NCBI RefSeq assembly: GCF_018221465.1
Contig: NZ_JAAIKR010000011.1
Span: 1 to 64,000, forward strand
Reading direction: 5' to 3'
Length of the DNA stretch: 64,000 nt
DNA from: Shewanella intestini
GTDB lineage: Bacteria; Pseudomonadota; Gammaproteobacteria; Enterobacterales; Shewanellaceae
A model generated the notes under the pieces. It worked only from the letters and a program-made list of their open reading frames with translations. It was not told the DNA's origin and did no database searches. This document shows positions 37,562-47,194 of the stretch, piece by piece. Position numbers and translations under genes: made by a program. The number at the start of each line of letters is the position of its first letter. Within the stretch, counting starts at the first letter, position 1.

Positions 37562-38251
37562 TATTTATAATTCAAGTTCAACATGTTAACGCAATAAAAC
37601 ATTCATTGTCAGTCGTGACCAATAATCTCGTATCGAAACATGTTCTCTACTCACTGTCTAGCGTAGCGGACAATAAGCTGTCATGAGTACGCATGTCTTC
37701 GTGCATAGAACGTGTGCATTGGGGCGTGTCAAATAGGTTGTTAGTGTTAGCTGAAAATAGATTTGGCTGTAGCGCATCAACGGTATTTACCGTTGAGCAA
37801 TATCATTGCTTGGCTTCATTTTGATGCCAACGGTGAGAAGCATGATTTGTTAGAGGGTAAGCCCAATATCGTCATATGAGTGACAAGTAATTGTTTTTGT
37901 GGTTGTTAAGCTGGCTGGACTTGCACTGGTCGGAGTGGTGTTGGTCAGGTTTTACTGTTGGCTCGGTGAGTTGTAGCGAAAAGGTAAACCCAAATGGAGA
38001 CATGATGACTGCCTCAAAAGTGGCTAATTATCACTCGATCTGGCGTGATTTTTGGTTGTGTAAAATTATTCAATGTTGTTAATAGGTAAAAATATCTATC
38101 AAAAAAACCGCTAACGTCACCTAATTAATAACAATTAACCGCTTAAGGTGATCTGGCTCACGCGATTTTGGCAAATTTACTTAGCGTTTATTTATCCATC
38201 ATGTAAAATGCAAAAAAACGGTACACATGTAAGCTAAAAGGGTAAAAACCG
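37562..38251. other. Intergenic region between hydrolase and acyl-CoA ligase, no gene seen
   Basis: About 690 bp separates two divergent genes. The one sizeable frame (37891-38082) is rich in Trp/Cys, has no ribosome site and resembles nothing known to me, so I do not call it. The promoters of both neighbours must lie here, but I see no recognisable operator. Confidence 0.5.
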
Positions 38252-40051
38252 ATGTCTTTAGAAAACTACCATGTGGTTAGACTGCTACAAAAACAAAGCC
38301 AAAACCTAGGCGAGCAAATTGCCCTTGAAGGGTTTGACATGGCAGCACCATGGGCGCAGGTTAGCTGGCGTCGATTTAATGAGATCTCTCATAATATCGC
38401 TTTAGCGTTAATTGAGTCTGGTTTTGAAACACAAGACAAAGCAGTGATCTTATCACCTAACTGTCCACAGTGGACGTGTGCCGATATTGGTATTCTTAAG
38501 GCTCGCGGTGTTGTGGTACCGGTTTACCCAACTAGCACGCTTGAGCAAGCTGCATTTATTGTCAACGATGCCCAAGCCAAGGTCATTTTTGTTGCTGATG
38601 AAAAGCAATACCAAATGGCTTGTGAAGTACAGGCGCAGTGTCCAACCGTTAAACAGATTGTAGTATTTAACGCTGATGTGGCATTGATAAGTGCTGATCA
38701 TACTCATTTGGACGACATGTTAAGCCGCACTTTTGCCGCGCCAGTTAGTTTGTCGCTAACAACGCGTTTAGGTGAAACGACCCTCGATGACTTGCTCACA
38801 CTTATTTATACCTCCGGTACAACAGGCGATCCAAAAGGCGTGATGATTGATTATCGTAATATCGCCTCAATGATTGAGCAGCATGATGCTGAAATTGCCA
38901 TTGATACTGGTGATGTTTCATTGGCATTTTTGCCATTAAGCCATGTGTTTGAGCGTGGCTGGAGCTTTTACGTATTATGTCGTGGTGGTCGTAATGTTTA
39001 CCTAAATGATACCAATAAAATTAAAGAAGCCATTGCACAAGTCCGTCCGCATACCTTATGTGTTGTGCCGCGTTTCCTAGAAAAAGTCTATAGCGCTGTA
39101 CATGACAAAGTGAATAATGCACCGACTGTACGTCAAAAACTATTTAACTGGGCAATTGGTGTTGGCGCGCGACAATTTAAAGTGAATCAAGGTCGTAAGA
39201 GAGCCAGTAAGTTATTGTCAATGCAATGGGCATTAGCCGATAAGCTAGTCTTTAGCAAACTGCAAAATATATTGGGTGGACGTTTGAAGTTTATGCCGGT
39301 TGGCGGCGCTGCGCTTGACGTTAACGTTGGCGGCTTTTTCCATAGCATTGGTGTGCCAGTCTTATGTGGTTACGGCATGACAGAAACATGTGCCACTATT
39401 ACCTGTAACACCTTAGATAATCGCGTACCAGGTTCAAATGGTAAGCCACTGCACGCCATGGAAATTAAAGTCGGTAAAGATAATGAGATTTTAGTTCGCG
39501 GTGAAACCGTTATGCGTGGATATTACAACCGTCCACAAGATACCGTAGAAGCGTTTGAAGATGGTTGGTTAAAAACTGGCGACGCCGGCATGATTGATGC
39601 GGAAGGTAACCTTTATATTACTGACCGTATTAAAGAGTTAATGAAAACTTCAAACGGTAAATACATTGCACCGCAACGTGTTGAAGGTAAAGTAAGTTGT
39701 TGTCCGTTTATCGAACAAGTGGCTGTGGTAGCCGACGCGCGTAATTATGTTTCTGCACTGATTGTACCTGCCTTTGAGTCACTTGAGGCTTGGGCACATG
39801 AGAAAGGTATTAAGGTTGAAAATAGCATCGACTTACTGCGTCACAGCCAAGTGGTTGAGCATTTTGAGCAACGCTTAAAAGTAATACAGCATGAACTAGC
39901 AGGGTTTGAGAAAATTAAAAAGTTCACTTTATTACCTGAAGCATTCTCTACCGAGTCAGGACTAATTACTCCAACAATGAAATTGCGCCGTAAAAATATT
40001 TACGCCAGATATGTGGAAGAAATTAATGCCATGTACGGTAAGACCTATTAA
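38252..40051 (+). CDS. Long-chain fatty acid-CoA ligase (AMP-binding, FAA1-like)
   Basis: This 599-residue ANL-superfamily enzyme has the P-loop LIYTSGTTGDPKGVM (about 190-204), LPLSHVFERGWSFY, GYGMTETCATIT, GWLKTGDAG and the C-terminal hinge and catalytic region DRIKELMKTSNGKYIAPQRVE. It activates fatty acids to acyl-CoA through acyl-AMP. It belongs to the COG1022 group and not to the classic FadD. A terminator follows directly. The nearby hotdog thioesterases hint at acyl-CoA turnover, though they are separately transcribed. Confidence 0.92.
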   Translation: MSLENYHVVRLLQKQSQNLGEQIALEGFDMAAPWAQVSWRRFNEISHNIALALIESGFETQDKAVILSPNCPQWTCADIGILKARGVVVPVYPTSTLEQAAFIVNDAQAKVIFVADEKQYQMACEVQAQCPTVKQIVVFNADVALISADHTHLDDMLSRTFAAPVSLSLTTRLGETTLDDLLTLIYTSGTTGDPKGVMIDYRNIASMIEQHDAEIAIDTGDVSLAFLPLSHVFERGWSFYVLCRGGRNVYLNDTNKIKEAIAQVRPHTLCVVPRFLEKVYSAVHDKVNNAPTVRQKLFNWAIGVGARQFKVNQGRKRASKLLSMQWALADKLVFSKLQNILGGRLKFMPVGGAALDVNVGGFFHSIGVPVLCGYGMTETCATITCNTLDNRVPGSNGKPLHAMEIKVGKDNEILVRGETVMRGYYNRPQDTVEAFEDGWLKTGDAGMIDAEGNLYITDRIKELMKTSNGKYIAPQRVEGKVSCCPFIEQVAVVADARNYVSALIVPAFESLEAWAHEKGIKVENSIDLLRHSQVVEHFEQRLKVIQHELAGFEKIKKFTLLPEAFSTESGLITPTMKLRRKNIYARYVEEINAMYGKTY

Positions 40052-40075
40052 TCAAATAGCTTGCTAAATAAAAAT

Positions 40076-40107
40076 AAAAAGACGTGCTTGCACGTCTTTT
40101 TTTGTTT
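40076..40107 (+). terminator. Terminator after the acyl-CoA ligase
   Basis: AAAAAGACGTG - CTTG - CACGTCTTTTTTT is a strong stem with a T run about 25 bp after the stop codon. Confidence 0.93.
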
Positions 40108-40202
40108 TTTGTCTGCAGAACTGCTGAAGTTGTAAATTATTAACTGAGTGACTCAATCACATCAGCATTTGAATCGATTTAGCTAGTTGATAATTTTAGG
40201 AC

Positions 40203-40409
40203 ATGCATCTTCAAATGAACGCTAAATTACAATATGTCAGAAGATATGGTGTGAAGATGGGCAGTAACACTCATTATCGGTTGTGGCGGCGCAGTTTGAA
40301 TGCTATTAGCGAGTCATTGTCACTGTTTAGTTATTATGACATGAATGAATCTATCTGCGACAAAGACTTCTTTGATGATCACGAAGCCTTAATTTATAAT
40401 ACTTTTTAG
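40203..40409 (+). CDS. Small hypothetical protein
   Basis: A 68-residue frame lies between a terminator and a thioesterase gene. TAGGAC is close to the ATG at 40203, and a second in-frame ATG lies at 40215. The sequence is basic at the start (MNAKLQYVRRYGVKM) and acidic at the end (ICDKDFFDDHEALIY). I recognise no family, membrane segment or signal. It may be a real small gene in operon with the thioesterase 26 bp on, or chance. Confidence 0.4.
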   Translation: MHLQMNAKLQYVRRYGVKMGSNTHYRLWRRSLNAISESLSLFSYYDMNESICDKDFFDDHEALIYNTF

Positions 40410-40435
40410 AACAATAACTTAAAAAGGGAACTAAG

Positions 40436-40837
40436 GTGTCAGACAGTCAATTTTCAATGGAGTTAATGCCGCGCTTTTGTGAAACCGATGCCTTAGGGCA
40501 CATTAATAATACGGTGATACCGGTGTGGTTTGAAGCTGCACGAGAACCCATTTTTGAGATTGTGAATCCCGGTCAAGATGTCGCTAAATGGAATATGATC
40601 ATTGCAGGTTTTACCATTACCTTTAATGCCCCGACTTACTACGGCAAAGCCGTCACGGTGAAGACGCATATTAGCCGTATTGGTAATAGCAGTTTTGACA
40701 TCACTCAAAGTTGCTGGCAACAAGGTAATAAAACCGCTGAGGCGCAAACCACCATGGTGCATTACAACTATCAAACGCAAACGAGTGTGGCGTTGAGTGA
40801 TACTGTGAAAGCCCAATTGGCACAGGTGTCCGGGTAA
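40436..40837 (+). CDS. Hotdog-fold acyl-CoA thioesterase (YbgC/FadM-like)
   Basis: This 133-residue protein has the 4HBT pattern ELMPRFCETDALGHINNTVIPVWFEAAREPI near the N-terminus, with the catalytic Asp in ETDALGHINN, and TFNAPTYYGKAVTVKTHISRIGNSSFD in the centre. It probably hydrolyses acyl-CoA thioesters; the substrate is unknown. The start is GTG 40436 after AAGGGAACTAAG. It faces a second thioesterase gene across a shared terminator. Confidence 0.88.
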   Translation: MSDSQFSMELMPRFCETDALGHINNTVIPVWFEAAREPIFEIVNPGQDVAKWNMIIAGFTITFNAPTYYGKAVTVKTHISRIGNSSFDITQSCWQQGNKTAEAQTTMVHYNYQTQTSVALSDTVKAQLAQVSG

Positions 40838-40877
40838 GTAGCAATAGTGTGATTGAAGGCATTGGCACTGCGTGATG

Positions 40878-40905
40878 CAAAAAGGCGCTAAAAGCGCCTT
40901 TTTTG
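40878..40905. terminator. Bidirectional terminator between two thioesterase genes
   Basis: AAAAAGGCGCT - AA - AAGCGCCTTTTTT is nearly palindromic with A and T tracts on its two sides, placed between convergent genes. Confidence 0.92.
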
Positions 40906-40908
40906 TGG

Positions 40909-41340
40909 CTAACTAGTCTGTTGGTGCTGCGTTAATGCAGTTAATAACTCGGGTGTCATATTGGCTTTGGCGGCAGTCTTAAAGTTAAACATCACAATAT
41001 TTGCCCAGCCAATGGTTGAGATGGCTTGCTGCGTTTGGCTATAAACGTGGTAATGCATTTTAAAGCGGTCTGGCTGAATATCGCTAATGCTTACGCCAAC
41101 AATTAAGTTGTCAGGGTAAGTGACAGGGCGTTTATAACGGGCGTTGGTTTCGCTAACAACTGGGCCAATGCCGGTTTTATGTAACTCGGCTAAAAAATCA
41201 ATTTGGGTGAAAAAATCAAGACGTGCCGTTTCGAAGTAGCGAAAGTAATTGGCATTATTAACGTGTTGTAAGGCGTCCATGTCTCCCCATGCGACAGGGA
41301 CATGAGTGTGAATCGGGTATGTAGCAATAAATTTTTCCAT
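40909..41340 (-). CDS. Hotdog-fold acyl-CoA thioesterase
   Basis: This 143-residue 4HBT protein carries VPVAWGDMDALQHVNNANYFRYFETAR (residues 15-41), the standard YbgC/FadM signature with the active-site Asp. NARYKRPVTYPDNLIVGV follows. It is a paralogue of, but clearly different from, the protein at 40436-40837. Two palindromes of a TetR-operator type lie upstream, suggesting it is repressed in the absence of an acyl ligand. Confidence 0.9.
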   Translation of the reverse strand: MEKFIATYPIHTHVPVAWGDMDALQHVNNANYFRYFETARLDFFTQIDFLAELHKTGIGPVVSETNARYKRPVTYPDNLIVGVSISDIQPDRFKMHYHVYSQTQQAISTIGWANIVMFNFKTAAKANMTPELLTALTQHQQTS

Positions 41341-41370
41341 GAGTAACAGTCCTTGTTTTTGAACAGTATT

Positions 41371-41384
41371 TAAACGGTCGTTTA
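41371..41384. promoter_or_regulatory. Palindrome TAAACGGTCGTTTA, putative operator (proximal copy)
   Basis: Perfect 6-bp arms TAAACG and CGTTTA flank GT. It lies 31 bp before the thioesterase start on the minus strand. A second copy of the core AAACGGTCGTTT occurs 89 bp further upstream. Confidence 0.6.
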
Positions 41385-41459
41385 TGAGGTTAATCTACCA
41401 AGCTAGGTGTTGAACAACAAGGATAAATCTGCAATTACAGCATAATATGATTTAAATTC

Positions 41460-41471
41460 AAACGGTCGTTT
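41460..41471. promoter_or_regulatory. Palindrome AAACGGTCGTTT, putative operator (distal copy)
   Basis: The same 12-bp core as at 41372-41383. Two identical palindromes in a short AT-rich gap are unlikely by chance and fit a TetR-type repressor. The repressor is not identified in this window. Confidence 0.55.
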
Positions 41472-41525
41472 TAATATAAGGCTAATGGCTGAAGTACTTT
41501 GGCTTGAGTTAATTTTAGCCATAAA

Positions 41526-41549
41526 AAAACAGCCATTATGGCCGTTTTT
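41526..41549 (-). terminator. Hairpin between mtnC-like gene and thioesterase promoter
   Basis: AAACAGCCAT - T - ATGGCCGTTT with one mismatch has A and T tracts on both sides. It can end transcription from either strand, and lies about 60 bp from the phosphatase stop. Confidence 0.7.
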
Positions 41550-41608
41550 ACTTGCTGTTAGTTGCAGTTTATTTCGTTAAAAACTAACGCGCTTTAGCGA
41601 TAAACCCA

Positions 41609-42289
41609 TTAGCCGACTTTGAGCTCATCAAAGCTAGTAATGGTTTGAAAATCAGGGTGATGTGGTTGCCCATCACGTACCATTAGGCATGTCATTAAGC
41701 CTGCAGACTCTGCTGCTTTTAGCTCTTCAACTACGTCAGAAACAAACAGGATTTGTCTTGGTGTTAAGCTGATGGTATTGCAGATATTGCTATAGGCTTG
41801 TTTGTCTAATTTGTTACCGGTGCGGGTGTCAAAATGGCCATTGAAATGGTGAGTTAAGTCGCCATTGTCACTATAAGAGAAGAGTAACTTCTGCGCGTCA
41901 GCCGAACCTGATGAAAAGCTATAAAGGCGTTTGATGTTACCTTCAATTGACGGTAAAAAATCAATGAAATCTGGATAGATGTGGCCAGTAAACTCGCCAT
42001 TGTCATAACCTTGCTTCCAAATCATACCTTGTAAGGTTTTTAATGGGGTGATTTTGCGGTCTTCGTCAATCCACTGCTCAAGAATTTCAACAACACGCTC
42101 AAGGCTTGCTTCTGGCTCTAATGCAATATCTTTGATATCACTAATGCAGTAATCAACCAGTACATTATCTTGGTGCTGGTCAATAAAGGCGGCCATGGCG
42201 CTTTTAGAGTATGGAAACAGTACATCCTGAATAAAGTTTAAATCGGTGGTTGTACCTGCAGTATCAACAAGGATTGCGCGAATACTCAT
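41609..42289 (-). CDS. mtnC: Acireductone synthase / enolase-phosphatase family protein (MtnC-like)
   Basis: This 226-residue HAD phosphatase aligns with MtnC of the methionine salvage pathway: the opening [11 protein letters not shown] followed by [31 protein letters not shown], the HAD motif II region [19 protein letters not shown] and [18 protein letters not shown]. MtnC proteins normally read D-x-E-G-T-T in motif I; here it is D-T-A-G-T-T, so the usual second acidic residue is Ala. This D-x-A-G-T form is known from phosphonoacetaldehyde hydrolase. The enzyme may work differently or act on another substrate. I chose ATG 42289, with GGAG 12 nt before it; a TTG at 42307 is less likely. No other mtn gene is nearby. 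Confidence 0.75.
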   Translation of the reverse strand: MSIRAILVDTAGTTTDLNFIQDVLFPYSKSAMAAFIDQHQDNVLVDYCISDIKDIALEPEASLERVVEILEQWIDEDRKITPLKTLQGMIWKQGYDNGEFTGHIYPDFIDFLPSIEGNIKRLYSFSSGSADAQKLLFSYSDNGDLTHHFNGHFDTRTGNKLDKQAYSNICNTISLTPRQILFVSDVVEELKAAESAGLMTCLMVRDGQPHHPDFQTITSFDELKVG

Positions 42290-42307
42290 AATGCTTTGTG
42301 GCTCCAA

Positions 42308-42701
42308 ATAACAATTTTTATAGCTCTGATCCTATGCTTTATTGGGCGCGAAGGCTAGATAAATCGCATGCAACGGCTTGAGAATTTTACAAATATTCAA
42401 TGTTTGTGCAAAGTGGTGAAATAATCACCTTTAATGTCTTAATTAGGCAAGCCGCGTGCAGCTGTAATGGGTTGATTCAATGAGTATTGCTGGCTTTTGC
42501 TAACGTAAAGTGAACATGTAATGGGTACAGGGTAATGTTGTCGGTTCGTTATCGACTTTACCGCCACCATAACGCAATATATTGAGTGGCTTAATCAGGT
42601 ATGATGTAATTTGTAAGCTGGTATTTTAGTTTACGGTATTTTGTTGATGATATTTTGGGGTTGTACGCTACCAACCACAAGTCACTTTAAAGAAGGTTAT
42701 T
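42308..42701. other. Intergenic region, no gene seen
   Basis: This gap between divergent genes (about 390 bp) contains no convincing reading frame, RNA or strong hairpin that I can see. Promoters for mtnC and the deaminase are expected here. Confidence 0.5.
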
Positions 42702-43145
42702 ATGATTTCAAAATGGGCAAAACGATTTTTTCAAATGGCTGAGTTGGTCGGTTCGTGGAGCAAAGACCCTTCAACCCAAGTTGGTGCCGTGATCACTAAG
42801 CATAACCGCATCGTGTCGGTTGGCTTTAATGGTTATCCACACGGTATTTCTGATAGTGCAGAAACCGATGACCGCGAGATGAAATTATTAAAGACTTTAC
42901 ACGCAGAAGAAAATGCCATTTTGTTTGCTAAACGTGACTTAGGTGAGTGTGATATTTGGGTGACGCATTTTCCTTGCCCAAATTGCGCAGCAAAAATTAT
43001 TCAAACAGGGATTACTTCAGTTAATTGCCCCGAGCAAAGTGAAGATTTCTTATCTCGTTGGGGTGACAAAATTACCATCAGCCAAGATATGTTTTTACAA
43101 GCGGGTGTTAAGGTCAATTGGTTACCAATCACTGAGCTAGATTAA
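42702..43145 (+). CDS. Deoxycytidylate (dCMP) deaminase-family protein
   Basis: This 147-residue zinc deaminase has TLHAEENAILFAK (zinc His and catalytic Glu) and HFPCPNCAAKIIQTGI (two zinc Cys), the ComEB/dCMP deaminase signature. KDPSTQVGAVITKHNRIVSVGFNGYP near the start is also typical. It probably converts dCMP to dUMP for thymidylate synthesis. Start ATG 42702 after AGAAGG. It is monocistronic with a hairpin behind. Confidence 0.92.
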   Translation: MISKWAKRFFQMAELVGSWSKDPSTQVGAVITKHNRIVSVGFNGYPHGISDSAETDDREMKLLKTLHAEENAILFAKRDLGECDIWVTHFPCPNCAAKIIQTGITSVNCPEQSEDFLSRWGDKITISQDMFLQAGVKVNWLPITELD

Positions 43146-43185
43146 TGCTTAGTGTTGGTAAATGGTGGTGGGTATTAAGCTAAAA

Positions 43186-43213
43186 CAAAGCCAAGTCTTG
43201 TGACTTGGCTTTG
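43186..43213. terminator. Hairpin between deaminase and hutI
   Basis: AAAGCCAAGTC - TTG - TGACTTGGCTTT forms a strong stem between the deaminase stop and the hutI stop. The T tract is weak, so termination is less certain. Confidence 0.65.
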
Positions 43214-43286
43214 TACTCTTTTAACGCGCTGAAAAAGTAGTGGCTTGTGTTACAAGATGTAATCTAGCTTAACTCGGTGTGACAAT

Positions 43287-44513
43287 TTATTGTTGAATTA
43301 ATTTGCCCGCTTTGACCACTTGCTGGCATGGATTGACACCATAGCTATAGGCTAACTCAGCAGGGGTGTTGATATCCCATAAACAAAAGTCTGCGGCCAT
43401 CCCGACTTTTAATACCCCCACACTATCCTCAATCCCCAGGGCTTTCGCTGCGTTAACCGTTACTCCTTGCAGTGCTTCTTCAGGGGTGAGTTTAAATAAG
43501 GTGCAGGCCATATTTAACATTAATTGGGTGGAGCAAATTGGCGATGAACCGGGATTAAAATCACTGGCGACAACCATGGGCACATTATATTGACGTAATA
43601 ATGCAATAGGAGGTAGTTGGGTTTCGCGTAAAAAATAAAATGCGCCAGGCAGTAACACCGCACATGTGCCATTGAGGCTCATTGCTTGAACGCCTGCTTC
43701 GTCTAAATATTCGATATGATCTACCGATTTTGCCCCTAAGTTGGCGGCCATGACAGTGCCGCCAATATTCGACAACTGTTCGCTATGAAGCTTAATCTTT
43801 AATCCCGCTTGTTTGGCTGCGACTAACACTCGCTCGGATTGCTCTAGGTTAAATGCGATGCCCTCGCAAAACACATCAACGGCATCGGCTAAGTTTTCAG
43901 CAACAACTTGTGGAAGCATGTCATTAATGACGTGATCAATATAAGCATCTGCTTGGTTTTGGTATTGCGCAGGGATGGCATGAGCACCTAGAAACGTGGT
44001 TTGTACATCAACATGATGATGCTTGCCTAATTCACGCGCCACTCGTAGCAGTTTTAGTTCACTCGCTGTTTCAAGGCCGTAGCCAGATTTGATTTCAACC
44101 GTGGTGACACCTTCTTTTGCTAAGGCGTTTAAACGTTTTCTAGCGGAATCAAATAGGCTTGCTTCATCTGCTTCTCGGCAAGCGTTAACCGTTGAGATTA
44201 TACCGCCGCCAGCCCGTGCAATGTCTTCATAACTTGCACCTTGTAAACGCATTTCAAACTCGTTGGCACGGTTACCTGCAAACACTAAGTGAGTGTGAGC
44301 ATCAATTAACCCTGGCGTCACCCATTTGCCTTTACCTCGATATACCGGCGTCGATAAGGCATCAAATTGTGGGAGATCATTTTGTGCACCTAACCAGACA
44401 ATTTTATTGTCTTTAACGGCGATGGCTCCTTGATGTATTGCACCATAAGCTGATGATATTTCACTGTCCATGGTGGCAATGTTGATATCAATCCAAACAT
44501 GATCCCAGCGCAT
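43287..44513 (-). CDS. hutI: Imidazolonepropionase
   Basis: This 408-residue amidohydrolase has the metal motif [25 protein letters not shown] (about 65-90), [36 protein letters not shown] and [10 protein letters not shown] with the last metal Asp. It opens the ring of imidazolone propionate to formiminoglutamate, step 3 of histidine breakdown in the cytosol. It is divergent from hutC, with the HutC palindrome in the gap. Confidence 0.95.
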   Translation of the reverse strand: MRWDHVWIDINIATMDSEISSAYGAIHQGAIAVKDNKIVWLGAQNDLPQFDALSTPVYRGKGKWVTPGLIDAHTHLVFAGNRANEFEMRLQGASYEDIARAGGGIISTVNACREADEASLFDSARKRLNALAKEGVTTVEIKSGYGLETASELKLLRVARELGKHHHVDVQTTFLGAHAIPAQYQNQADAYIDHVINDMLPQVVAENLADAVDVFCEGIAFNLEQSERVLVAAKQAGLKIKLHSEQLSNIGGTVMAANLGAKSVDHIEYLDEAGVQAMSLNGTCAVLLPGAFYFLRETQLPPIALLRQYNVPMVVASDFNPGSSPICSTQLMLNMACTLFKLTPEEALQGVTVNAAKALGIEDSVGVLKVGMAADFCLWDINTPAELAYSYGVNPCQQVVKAGKLIQQ

Positions 44514-44620
44514 TATTTTCCCTAATAATTATTAAATAATGGCGTCACTTTACCGTTGATGATAGCGATATTCAATCATCCTTTTATCGTGTGTTATTTC
44601 TCCATAAAATATGTGTACAC

Positions 44621-44636
44621 ACTTGTATATACAAGT
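44621..44636. promoter_or_regulatory. HutC operator palindrome
   Basis: ACTTGTATATACAAGT is a perfect 16-bp palindrome in the hutI-hutC gap. It matches the TGTATATACA-type sites bound by HutC and other GntR/HutC-family repressors. A smaller palindrome GTGTACAC lies about 5 bp before it. It probably controls both divergent transcripts in response to urocanate. Confidence 0.82.
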
Positions 44637-44727
44637 TAAGCTGTTGTCACTTTTTAACCGTTATCTTATTAAGTGCTTAGCTATTGTAAATGACAAGGCC
44701 GTGCATTTATAAGGTTGTGGAGGTTAG

Positions 44728-45432
44728 GTGACATTAGCCAAATACGCTGAAATAAAAGACTTTATTGTGAGTCAAATTCAGCTTGGAGCATGGAAAGAAC
44801 ACGCTCAAGTGCCTTCAGAAAACCAACTCAGCGATATGTTTACTTGCAGTCGAATGACATCTAGAAGAGCATTAACTGAATTAGTTGACGCAGGCGTATT
44901 GACCCGCGCGCAAGGCATGGGCACGTTTGTTGCCGAGTTTAAGTCGCAATCATCGTTACTGACTATTCGTAACATAGCGGACGAAATTAAACAGCGCGGT
45001 CACGGTTATCATGCACAGTGTATTGAGCTGGCTGAAATAAATGCCCAAGCGTCAATTGCCATTGCATTAGGTGTGCCGGTGGGTCGCGGTGTTTATCACT
45101 CCTTATTAGTGCATTTTGAGCAAAATGTACCGCTGCAACTCGAAGAGCGTTTTGTTAACCCCGTTTTTATTCCTGACTATCTACAACAAGATTTTACCCA
45201 ACAAACGCCCCATGAATACTTGTCAAAAGTTGCGCCATTAACTGAAGCGCGTCATACCGTTGAAGCCATTATTCCTAGTGCGTGCGAGCAACAATATTTA
45301 GCGATTGCCGCAACTGAGCCTTGCTTATTGGTGTCGCGTCGCACGTGGTCAAGCCAAGGTGCGGTTAGTTTTGCGCGGCTGGTTCACCCCGGCAGTAAAT
45401 TTAGATTAGGCGGCCACTTAACGTTTACTTAA
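44728..45432 (+). CDS. hutC: Histidine utilisation repressor HutC (GntR family)
   Basis: This 234-residue protein has an N-terminal GntR winged helix (about 1-70: AQVPSENQLSDMFTCSRMTSRRALTELVDAGVLTRAQGMGTFV). The C-terminal UTRA ligand domain (about 90-230) contains PLQLEERFVNP and ends in LVHPGSKFRLGG. HutC represses hut genes until urocanate binds. The start is GTG with GTGGAGG 4 nt upstream. It lies 91 bp before hutU on the same strand. Confidence 0.93.
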   Translation: MTLAKYAEIKDFIVSQIQLGAWKEHAQVPSENQLSDMFTCSRMTSRRALTELVDAGVLTRAQGMGTFVAEFKSQSSLLTIRNIADEIKQRGHGYHAQCIELAEINAQASIAIALGVPVGRGVYHSLLVHFEQNVPLQLEERFVNPVFIPDYLQQDFTQQTPHEYLSKVAPLTEARHTVEAIIPSACEQQYLAIAATEPCLLVSRRTWSSQGAVSFARLVHPGSKFRLGGHLTFT

Positions 45433-45523
45433 ATGCTTAACAGCAGCCAATTGCGCCGTCATAACGCTAACTCATTCAACTCGTTAAACCATACATAACA
45501 ACAACCGAAAAGGTGACATCAAT

Positions 45524-47194
45524 ATGAGTACACGACACGACCCAAACCGTAAGATTATTGCCCCGCATGGGACAACATTGAGCTGCAAAAGCTGGTTTAC
45601 AGAAGCACCAATGCGGATGTTAATGAATAACTTACACCCAGATGTCGCTGAGCGACCTGAAGATTTAGTGGTTTACGGTGGTATTGGTCGTGCTGCCCGT
45701 GATTGGCAAAGTTACGATAAGATTATTGCCGTTTTACAGCGCCTTGACGATGACGAAACCTTGTTAGTGCAGTCGGGTAAACCGGTTGGGGTTTTTCGTA
45801 CTCACAGTGATGCACCAAGAGTGCTCATTGCTAACTCAAACCTTGTGCCTCACTGGGCTAATTGGCAGCATTTTAATGAGTTAGATAAACAAGGCTTGGC
45901 AATGTATGGCCAAATGACGGCAGGTTCATGGATTTATATTGGTACTCAAGGCATTGTGCAAGGTACATATGAAACCTTTGTAGCGGTTGCTAAGCAACAC
46001 TTTGACGGTTCAGTACAAGGTAAATGGATTTTAACCGGTGGTTTAGGGGGCATGGGTGGTGCTCAGTCATTAGCTGGCACTATGGCTGGGTTTTCTGTAT
46101 TGGTATGTGAAGTGGATGAAACCCGTATCGATTTTCGTCTTCGCACGCGTTATGTCGATAAAAAAGCCACATCACTTGATGAAGCGTTGGCGATGATAGA
46201 TGAGGCAAACGCAACTGGCCAGCCTGTCTCTGTCGGTTTATTAGCAAATGCCGCGGATGTGTTTGCTGAGTTAGTTGCACGTGCAATTACGCCTGATGTC
46301 GTGACTGACCAAACCTCGGCCCATGATCCTCTAAATGGTTACTTACCTCAAGGGTGGAGTTTAGCGCAAGTGGCCAAGATGCGACAAACCGATGAAGCGG
46401 GTGTTGTGGATGCTGCTAAAGCATCAATGGCTGTGCAGGTTAATGCCATGCTGGCGCTGCAAGCACGCGGTGCGGCCACGTTGGATTACGGAAATAATAT
46501 TCGACAAATGGCCTTTGAGGTTGGAGTAGAAAACGCGTTTGATTTCCCAGGTTTTGTACCGGCGTATATTCGGCCATTGTTTTGTGAAGGGATTGGGCCA
46601 TTCCGTTGGGTTGCGTTATCGGGCGACCCTGAAGATATTTATAAAACCGATGCCAAAGTCAAAGAACTGATCCCAGATGATAAACACCTACACAATTGGC
46701 TAGATATGGCGCGTGAGCGCATTGCCTTTCAAGGCTTGCCTGCACGTATTTGTTGGGTTGGATTAAAAGACCGCGCGCGTTTAGCAACGGCGTTTAATGA
46801 AATGGTTAAAAATGGTGAGCTTTCTGCGCCGGTTGTGATTGGCCGTGACCACCTAGACTCTGGTTCAGTTGCGAGCCCTAACCGCGAAACAGAAGCGATG
46901 ATGGATGGTTCAGATGCCGTGTCTGACTGGCCACTATTAAATGCATTACTTAATACTGCAAGTGGTGCCACGTGGGTGTCATTACACCATGGCGGCGGTG
47001 TGGGAATGGGCTTTAGTCAGCATTCTGGTGTGGTGATTGTATGTGACGGTAGCGACGCCGCGGCTAAACGAGTACAACGGGTATTGTGGAATGACCCTGC
47101 CACAGGGGTGATGCGACATGCTGATGCCGGCTACGAGATAGCAAAAACCTGTGCCAAAGAGCAAAAACTCGATTTACCCATGGTAGGAGCATAA
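45524..47194 (+). CDS. hutU: Urocanate hydratase
   Basis: This 556-residue NAD-containing enzyme turns urocanate into imidazolone propionate. [18 protein letters not shown] near the start, [12 protein letters not shown] and the C-terminal [17 protein letters not shown] are family signatures. Length is standard. The stop overlaps the hutH start (TAATG), showing translational coupling. Confidence 0.97.
   Translation: MSTRHDPNRKIIAPHGTTLSCKSWFTEAPMRMLMNNLHPDVAERPEDLVVYGGIGRAARDWQSYDKIIAVLQRLDDDETLLVQSGKPVGVFRTHSDAPRVLIANSNLVPHWANWQHFNELDKQGLAMYGQMTAGSWIYIGTQGIVQGTYETFVAVAKQHFDGSVQGKWILTGGLGGMGGAQSLAGTMAGFSVLVCEVDETRIDFRLRTRYVDKKATSLDEALAMIDEANATGQPVSVGLLANAADVFAELVARAITPDVVTDQTSAHDPLNGYLPQGWSLAQVAKMRQTDEAGVVDAAKASMAVQVNAMLALQARGAATLDYGNNIRQMAFEVGVENAFDFPGFVPAYIRPLFCEGIGPFRWVALSGDPEDIYKTDAKVKELIPDDKHLHNWLDMARERIAFQGLPARICWVGLKDRARLATAFNEMVKNGELSAPVVIGRDHLDSGSVASPNRETEAMMDGSDAVSDWPLLNALLNTASGATWVSLHHGGGVGMGFSQHSGVVIVCDGSDAAAKRVQRVLWNDPATGVMRHADAGYEIAKTCAKEQKLDLPMVGA

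Noticed and set aside
37891-38082. 63-residue open frame upstream of the acyl-CoA ligase
   Set aside because: It has no ribosome site, unusual Trp/Cys-rich composition and no resemblance to a known protein; it ends well before the next gene and its promoter.
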